Below, in pieces: positions 56,869 through 64,000 of a stretch of 64,000 nt of DNA. The DNA comes from Acanthosoma haemorrhoidale. Its lineage: Eukaryota; Arthropoda; Insecta; Hemiptera; Acanthosomatidae. Within the stretch, counting starts at the first letter, position 1, and each line of letters opens with the position of its first letter. The stretch spans positions 110,486,509 through 110,550,508 of the forward strand of contig OV884015.1 of NCBI GenBank assembly GCA_930367205.1, in the 5' to 3' direction. The position numbers and the translations under genes were made by a program. The notes beneath the pieces were generated by a model. That model was not told the origin of the DNA and searched no databases. It saw nothing but the letters and a program-made list of their open reading frames with translations.

Positions 56869-58561
56869 GCCATATACGTGTCGAAGTGTTCGGATCCCTC
56901 CACCCCTGAGTACTTCGATGTAAACACGAACTTTACAATACATTTGTGGAATTATTTTTAAATAAGAACCAAGAGTGGTAGTTTCTATTATTTTAGTACA
57001 AAAAGAAAAATATTACTACAGACTAAGATAATGTGGTGTGTCTAAATTTTGAACATATACTCCATCTCAAATATTGCTGATTCACTTTCGGTTAGGATAA
57101 TAAAAAAGAAAGAAGCAATAAGGAAGGCAATAAAAGTTAAAAAGTTTCACAGAAGTCCCATTTTCCCGAAGTTTCAATAACCGTTTGTGCGGAAGCTATT
57201 TAAAAGTTTTCCCCTTCTATTTTTTTAGCGGAAGTTACTGAGGTTTTAATTCTTCAGCTGTTTACTTACATGGCATTGGATTCACTGCTCCGTTGTTATT
57301 CCATAACTATTGAACGAAGCAATGCTGTATATATAATATTCGTAAACTATAATAACACTAAAATGCAATATAATCGTTAATATATATATAGGGTGAAGGA
57401 GACAAGCTGTGGGGTCCTTTGATCTGATGAGAGTACAATAGAGACTGCAATTAAATCATGTAATTGCACAGGGCCCGGACACTGTGGGAGGTCCACAAAG
57501 GGCTTTAACCCTTAGTTTCTAATTGCCCCTCTTTCACTACGGAGTATTATAGGTCGGTTGTAAACAGCCTAAGGGGTACTGCGGGCTCTAGGTGGGTCTA
57601 GGGCACTGGATCGGGTCAGTAACAACCCTTGCCGAGCCCAAAGGAGCCACTGCTTACTCAAGAGGTATCTGTGAGATGTATTAGCAGATAGTTATGCCAA
57701 AAAGTATTCGGAGATTGTCGTCCCGACAAGAAAGGCTACATAGATTTTTTCGCATGAAAAAGAATTAAGGGTGAAGAAGTCGGTCTCATTGGACATAAGA
57801 CCGTCGGAACGCTTATGGACAAAACAGGGTTTCAGATCAAGGGCAGTAAGGAAATTTTAGCACGACAGATAATTTGAGCGAAAAAGATTTCTCGCAGCAA
57901 GGCACAGAGACTGACTAAAAAGCTGATTACATGCTGGACCGCTCTGAACGAACAAATATTCTACGCAAGCAGGCGTGAGCCGGACTAAATGAGCTGTTTT
58001 GATTAATTGATGCGAAAATAAATTAAACGTGAATTCGTTCTAGTTTTCTATTTTAAGTTCTCTCAACTGTTCTGATTTGATGTTCTGGCATTATTAGGAG
58101 TGTAAGCCAGTTACGATATCATTCGAATAACTAATAAATGGATTTGTTTTAGAAAAAAGAAACGCAGCAGGACCTCTTAAGATCGATTCAAACACAATGC
58201 ATTTTTTTTTTAGCTCTTAAACTTGAAAAAAATAAAAGGGAGACATTTGTTTGTATTGAGAGGAACCTTTCACTAGGAGGGTCCTGTTTGAAGGATGAGG
58301 ACGAGGGGTGAGGAGTACCTCAGAAGAGGTGTACGTAATTTCGGGACGGTGGTGAGACCCCGCCGAGGTGCATAATGCATTGCCCAGTCTACAAGCTATA
58401 ACAATCGAGTTTTAAGGGTCAGAGGTCATGTACCTGATTCGGGTGAAACATGTATTTGACCCTAAGGGTTCTCTATGCAAGATATGAAGAAGTTATGTTT
58501 AGTTTAGAGGGACTCGATCCACCAGTGACAAGAGGACATTTTTGCGAAAAATGCGCTATCA
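56869..58561. other. Spacer with unassigned GC-richer stretch
   Basis: 57400-57700 and 58260-58540 are GC-richer than their surroundings but no coding frame, tRNA head or LTR pair was found. Could be old retroelement remains. Confidence 0.35.
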
Positions 58562-59400
58562 AAAAAACCCCTTTATTTAAAAATTTTTACAAACAAATGA
58601 ACAATAGCATGACAGATTAATGGCTCCTTTTCCTGCAGATAAGTAACATAACATGCATTTGAAAGAGGGTAGAATTACAAAAACATTTTTCGTTTTACAG
58701 TTAAAATTACAAAAACAATAGACTGCACTAGGTGATGGGGCTCAACTTCGGTTTACAAAAATGGGAACTTTACCAACTAAAACTTAAAAACTAAAGCGTT
58801 CCTGCCTCGACTGCGTTCTGCCATCGATAGGGGAACGGAGCTGGGGTTATCGTGTTAAACACCAGATTTGTCATGTATTACAGCGAATCGAAGAATTTGA
58901 TATGTCTACGTTGAATGAATTCCACCGTACGCAGATCAAAGACCGTCTGACCCCTTGTCTGACTACTTTCATCAGTATGCCGTTTTGGAATTGTTGGAGT
59001 CGCCGCGCTGTCGTATACCTCAGATGACGAAACAGCGGTGCACCGTCCAGCAGTGTAGGCCTGAGTACACTCTTATAGATCATGAGCTTTAGACGCAGTG
59101 ATAGATTGGGGGAAGTCAATAAATACGTAAGCCGGTAAGACTTCGTGCGAGTATGCTTCAACTTCCTCGCAAAATGGTTACTAAAATGGAGGTGTCTGTC
59201 CATTTTAATTCCCAGATATACTAGGTCGTTGTCTGGTGAATTTTCCTCCGTTCCTACTATGTAACTAGTAGGTAGCGGGATTTTTCCCTTTTGAAAATTA
59301 CACAGTGAGTCTTACCCGCCTTTACAGACATTGCCAACTGCCGGGCTATCTGACAGAGGCGACCCTAACAGCTAGTAGTGGCGCTCCCTCCCCGACCGAA
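58562..59400 (-). mobile_element. J2 Jockey-like LINE, 3' end
   Basis: Longest J2 copy. The 3' tail at 58562-58790 starts AAAACCCCTTTATTTAAAAA and includes GGCTCAACTTCGGTTTAC. Coding sequence follows upstream to about 59400. Confidence 0.75.
58793..59345 (-). pseudogene. J2 reverse-transcriptase C-terminal region, broken
   Basis: From about 59345 downward: K-T-H-C-V-I-F, after a frame change Y-L-G-I-K-M-D-R-H-L-H-F, then S-L-R-L-K-L-M-I-Y-K-S-V-L-R-P and R-R-H-I-K-F-F-D-S-L-stop-Y-M-T-N. The Y-L-G-I/V block is characteristic of Jockey-clade reverse transcriptases between palm and thumb. At least one frameshift and one internal stop disable it. The native stop is near 58793. Confidence 0.72.
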
Positions 59401-59744
59401 ATAGAACTGAACGCCTGAATTAAACATGAGCCACGGACTCTAACTCGCAGGCCATTGCTATTCCTCGAGCCCAACTTCTTTTATGAACAATTGCTCCACT
59501 TGGAGATTCACCGGGGGGGGGGGGCGAGGTCCTGGTCCGTCGTTCGAGTGTCCGAAGAACTAATCCAATAGGCTTCGCCTCCTCCAAAGATGGAGGCATC
59601 GCGCTGAACCTGACAGAAGAAAGCTGTTTTTTTTTTTTGTTTTTTTTTTCCCAAACCCAAACGTTAAAGACGACTGTAATCCAAAAAAACAAAATCCCAT
59701 TTAAATTGTAATCACCCAAGCTATGCCTATCATTCTTTATGATT
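59401..59744. other. Spacer without recognised features
   Basis: Contains a G10 run (59513-59524) and a T-rich run. Minus-strand ORF 59420-59719 is unsupported. Confidence 0.35.
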
Positions 59745-62017
59745 CATATCCATTACAGTTTATATGACTATATAGTGATCAAAATAATATTTATACCATA
59801 CTATCCGTTACAGTTTATATGACTATATAGTGATAAATATAATATTTATACCATACTATCAGTTACAGTTTATATGACTATATAGTGATAAATATAATAT
59901 TTATACCATACTATCAGTTACAGTTTATATGACTATATAGTGATAAATATAATATAAACTGTAACGGATAGTATTGTATAAATATTATATTTATCACTAT
60001 ATAGTCATATAAACTGTAATGGATAGTATGGTATAAATATTATATTTATCACTATATAGTCATATAAACTGTAACGGATAGTATGGTATAAATATTATAT
60101 TTATCACTATATAGTCATATAAACTGTAACGGATAGTATTGTATAAATATTATATTTATCACTATATAGTCATATAAACTGTAATGAATAGTATGGTATA
60201 AATATTATATTTATCACTATATAGTCATATAAACTGTAACGGATAGTATGGTATAAATATTATATTTATCACTATATAGTCATATAAACTGTAACGGATA
60301 GTATGGTATAAATATTATATTTATCACTATATAGTCATATAAACTGTAATGGATAGTATGGTATAAATATTATATTTATCACTATATAGTCATATAAACT
60401 GTAACGGATAGTATGGTATAAATATTATATTTATCACTATATAGTCATAAAACTGTAACGGATAGTATTGTATAAATATTATATTTATCACTATATAGTC
60501 ATATAAACTGTAATGGATAGTATGGTATAAATATTATATTTATCACTATATAGTCATATAAACTGTAACGGATAGTATGGTATAAATATTATATTTATCA
60601 CTATATAGTCATATAAACTGTAACGGATAGTATTGTATAAATATTATATTTATCACTATACAGTCATATAAACTGTAACGGATAGTATTGTATAAATATT
60701 ATATTTATCACTATACAGTCATATAAACTGTAACGGATAGTATTGTATAAATATTATATTTATCACTATACAGTCATATAAACTGTAATGGATAGTATGG
60801 TATAAATATTATATTTATCACTATATAGTCATATAAACTGTAACGGATAGTATTGTATAAATATTATATTTATCACTATACAGTCATATAAACTGTAACG
60901 GATAGTATTGTATAAATATTATATTTATCACTATACAGTCATATAAACTGTAAGGGATAGTATGGTATAAATATTATATTTATCACTATATAGTCATATA
61001 AACTGTAATGGATAGTATGGTATAAATATTATATTTATCACTATATAGTCATATAAACTGTAATGGATAGTATGGTATAAATATTATATTTATCACTATA
61101 TAGTCATATAAACTGTAATGGATAGTATGGTATAAATATTATATTTATCACTATATAGTCATATAAACTGTAACGGATAGTATGGTATAAATATTATATT
61201 TATCACTATATAGTCATAAAACTGTAACGGATAGTATTGTATAAATATTATATTTATCACTATATAGTCATATAAACTGTAATGGATAGTATGGTATAAA
61301 TATTATATTTATCACTATATAGTCATATAAACTGTAACGGATAGTATGGTATAAATATTATATTTATCACTATATAGTCATATAAACTGTAACGGATAGT
61401 ATTGTATAAATATTATATTTATCACTATATAGTCATATAAACTGTAATGGATAGTATGGTATAAATATTATATTTATCACTATACAGTCATATAAACTGT
61501 AACGGATAGTATTGTATAAATATTATATTTATCACTATACAGTCATATAAACTGTAATGGATAGTATGGTATAAATATTATATTTATCACTATATAGTCA
61601 TATAAACTGTAATGGATAGTATGGTATAAATATTATATTTATCACTATATAGTCATATAAACTGTAATGGATAGTATGGTATAAATATTATATTTATCAC
61701 TATATAGTCATATAAACTGTAATGGATAGTATGGTATAAATATTATATTTATCACTATATAGTCATATAAACTGTAATGGATAGTATGGTATAAATATTA
61801 TATTTATCACTATACAGTCATATAAACTGTAACGGATAGTATGGTATAAATATTATATTTATCACTATACAGTCATATAAACTGTAAGGGATAGTATGGT
61901 ATAAATATTATATTTATCACTATACAGTCATATAAACTGTAACGGATATTATGGTATAAATATTATATTTATCACTATACAGTCATATAAACTGTAACGG
62001 ATAGTATGGTATAAATG
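59745..62017. repeat. 55-bp AT-rich satellite, about 41 units with one inversion
   Basis: Unit: GGATAGTATGGTATAAATAT plus TATATTTATCACTATATAGTCATATAAACTGTAAC in parts. The first ~3.6 units (59745-59949) are in reverse orientation; from about 59950 to 62017 about 37.5 units run forward. The switch point is in ATAT at about 59945-59952. Variants (TATGG/TATTG, AACGG/AATGG, TATAG/TACAG) are shared between blocks. Confidence 0.92.
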
Positions 62018-62027
62018 CGAAAGGGGG

Positions 62028-62933
62028 ATGCGAAAGACAATCCAGGAAACACTAGCTGCGTGCGAAGTTTGTCACCGTACCAAATATGACAGGCACCCAC
62101 CGACCGGGCAACAAGTTGAGACTCCTACGGCGCAAACACCGCTCACTGACCTTCAAGTTGATACCTTCACTTGGCGGGGACACAAGTGGGTCACCTTGGT
62201 TGACCTTTTTAGTAAAATGGCTATGGCATACCCTATTCGGGAAAAGTCATCGGAAGCAGTACTAGGCGCGCTGAGGCGTTGGTTCCAATTTTACGGCGTC
62301 CCAGATCGGATAGCGTCGGACGGTGGAAAGGAGTTCAATAACGCCGACGTGCGGAGATGAGATGAAGGCTCTGGACGCGATGTGGCACGTCAATACCCCA
62401 GGGCATCCAAAGAGCCGAGGAGGAATTGAGCGTCTCCACAGTACCTTGGGCGATCATCTCCGCGTCTACAATGCCGACAAAGGGTTGGAGCCGGCAGAGG
62501 CAATGCCTAGGGCGGTCATTGCGTATAACCATTCTGTTCATACTGCCACCGGGTTTTCACCCTTTGAAATCCTTTTCGGACTTCGTGGGCGTCGCCGAGA
62601 CTCGAGTAGAACGGTGGTGGGAGACGAGACGTCCGCACAACTCACCACCAACCACGTGGAACTGGGGAAATTATGGGGGAAAAATCCAGGAGGGTGTTGA
62701 GGGAGAATGCGGGCGTCAAACCACTGGAAGGGTGCGTTGCGATAGGCACTACGGTTTATCGTAAGATCGGTTCCAAGAGGAGTAAGGAGGTGTCCCGTTA
62801 TGAGGGTCCCTTCCGGGTGATCACGATTCGTGAACACAATTTGGTGACCATCCAGAGTGTTCATGAACCCGCGAAGAGGAGAACTGTCCATCTCGAGCAG
62901 TTAAAGCTTCCAGTGGGGAAGCCATCCAAATAG
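62028..62933 (+). pseudogene. G2 integrase in three frames
   Basis: Frame 1 (62028-62360): C-E-V-C-H-R-T-K-Y, the end of the zinc-binding domain, then L-Q-V-D-T-F-T-W (first catalytic Asp) and I-A-S-D-G-G-K-E-F (second). Frame 2 (62323-62700): G-G-I-E-R-L-H-S-T (catalytic Glu) and F-S-P-F-E-I-L-F-G. Frame 3 (62673-62933): V-Y-R-K-I, Y-E-G-P-F-R-V-I and H-L-E-Q-L-K-L, the C-terminal domain. All three catalytic residues are still present, but two frameshifts (near 62350 and 62690) prevent one protein. The intact enzyme inserts element DNA into chromosomes. Confidence 0.85.
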
Positions 62934-63152
62934 GAAATTGACTCTAATTTTCTCACTCCTGCACACATCTCTTTTGATTTTTGATGGCATTTGCCAGATA
63001 CATGTTTTTTTTATTTTATCGTTTTAACCTTGTACCACATTGGATAAAGTTATGTTCTGTTTTTATGATTATAAGACAGTGTTGTGCTGCTCTAGGCGAG
63101 CAGGAAATTATTATGTCAGAACTGTATATAATTAGCATAAATGTTAAGTTTC

Positions 63153-63177
63153 AGTTCCCGACGGATGGTCAGGAACT
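63153..63177 (+). other. Inverted repeat beside polypurine tract, G2 copy
   Basis: AGTTCCCGAC, five bases, GTCAGGAACT; one mismatch in ten pairs. Same position as in 31211-31235 and 25909-25933. Confidence 0.75.
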
Positions 63178-63187
63178 GGCAGGGGGG

Positions 63188-63369
63188 AGTTAAAGCCAGA
63201 GGCAAGTTTATGTTGTAAACTAATACGATCATGGGAGGTAAACAACCCATGATCCTATGTAGGTCGGATTGCTAAAGACAATAAAGTAGTCTCTTTACAG
63301 AAGTTCGAGAGTGTAGTTCGTTTCCCTCTTTCCTATTATTTCTTAAAGCTTAACCTCCGACAATTAACT
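63188..63369 (+). repeat. G2 3' LTR
   Basis: Starts AGTTAAAG and ends CAATTAACT, a pattern of some Gypsy LTRs. Relatives: 25944-26128, 31246-31425 and the B units of the array. Confidence 0.85.
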
Positions 63370-63418
63370 TTTATATGACTATATAGTGATAAATATAATA
63401 TTTATACCATACTCCCAG
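63370..63418. repeat. One reverse-orientation unit of the 55-bp satellite
   Basis: TATGACTATATAGTGATAAA continues the reversed unit directly after the LTR end, opposite in orientation to the main array on the other side of the G2 fragment. Confidence 0.85.
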
Positions 63419-64000
63419 TTTATATTGGCTTCGTTCGGATATCCTTCATCCTAAGCACGTACATCGTTCAAGTTATTTATCAGTCATTTTGAGAAGGGTG
63501 TATTTTTTTTTATCACTGTTGTAGTCCTTTTGTACACTCAGGAAATGGAACAGTTTCGAAACACCGGCGGGGACACCTCAAACTTGTCTTCACTTAAATT
63601 TCCATATTTTTTTTATATATGGTTATATATATATATATATATATATTTAATGATATTTGACAATAAAGACCAGGAACCCTCACATCTGGTAAGCATTTTC
63701 CCTTTTGCTCCTAGGAGTGGGGATGAGATAAACGGGCAGTCTTAGCACAACCGTCAAGAAGAACGGACTTAGCAATCTCCCGAATAGGCGGTTACCATAC
63801 AGGAAGAAAGGAGAAGAACCAACAGCAGAAAGTAACGTTGATTGGATTACAGGAAGATCATCGATTGGGTGATATTATATTGTTTTTATAATGGATCCAT
63901 TAAAAGAAATTGAGCGAGAAACGAGATCGAGTATTGGTGCAACCAATGGCGAATCAAAGTCAACGAAGGAAAATGTTCCCACATAACCTTTACCCTCTGC
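63419..64000. other. Spacer to window end
   Basis: No supported gene. ORF 63530-63745 spans a (TA)n run and is unsupported. Purine-rich DNA from 63760 on. Confidence 0.4.

Larger units (their letters stand above)
62018..63369 (+). mobile_element. G2 Gypsy element, 5' truncated: integrase and 3' LTR
   Basis: Starts abruptly at the satellite edge (ATGCGAAAGGGGG) inside the integrase zinc-binding region and ends at the 3' LTR (63188-63369; AGTTAAAG to CAATTAACT, 182 bp). Gag, protease and reverse transcriptase are missing. The LTR holds the inverted repeat GATCATGGG/CCCATGATC (63227-63254) and an AATAAAG signal. Polypurine tract GGCAGGGGGG just before the LTR. Confidence 0.88.

Overview
The window is eukaryotic, AT-rich, repeat-dense DNA of arthropod (most likely insect) type. 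There are no bacterial-style operons. It holds Jockey-type LINE fragments, mariner/Tc1/IS630 elements with TA target sites, Ty3/Gypsy elements with short LTRs, tRNA-like SINEs, several minisatellites and a spliced leucine-rich-repeat gene. I cannot name the species. No rRNA, functional tRNA, CRISPR array or viral gene set was found.

Layout. 1-8.6 kb: AT-rich spacer, an internally deleted Jockey LINE (family J1), a decayed mariner with TA duplication (4228-5618), a 371-bp mariner derivative (6946-7316), a 27-bp minisatellite and a J2 LINE tail. 8.6-24 kb: mostly unassigned AT-rich DNA with a first copy of an IS630-type element (Mar-A), a J1 tail, a long-TIR MITE-like element (15.8-16.4 kb), a 28/31-bp minisatellite, a candidate solo LTR and a first copy of a second IS630-type element (Mar-B). 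24-34 kb is the densest part: J2 LINE pieces, one split by a young Gypsy element (G1) that keeps gag and protease but lacks reverse transcriptase, then a deleted element of a second Gypsy family (G2) whose 3' LTR leads into a 2.6-kb composite array in which LTR units alternate with LINE 3'-end units. 35-45 kb: a 36-bp minisatellite, SINEs, second copies of Mar-B and Mar-A, two LINE-tail insertions with target duplications, and a GC-richer 750-bp block with LTR-like termini and a TATA box. 46-56 kb: Tc1 fragments, a 32-bp minisatellite, J1 tails and two minus-strand exons of the LRR gene (52750-52966 and 55091-55366). 56-64 kb: J1 and J2 reverse-transcriptase ends, a 55-bp satellite that switches orientation, and a G2 fragment (integrase plus 3' LTR) lying between oppositely oriented satellite units.

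How it fits together. The LRR gene is the only credible host gene. Almost everything else is mobile-element debris, much of it non-autonomous: two DNA-transposon families are each present as two copies sharing one internal deletion, two Gypsy families have lost their reverse transcriptase, and LINE 3' ends occur as short SINE-like insertions. Most long ORFs here are artefacts of tandem repeats whose period is a multiple of three. The most unusual structures are the composite LTR/LINE-tail array (31246-33888), the gag-only G1 element with a 9 x 39-bp in-frame repeat, two conserved inverted repeats in G2 (beside the polypurine tract and inside the LTR), and the inverted 55-bp satellite around a G2 fragment.
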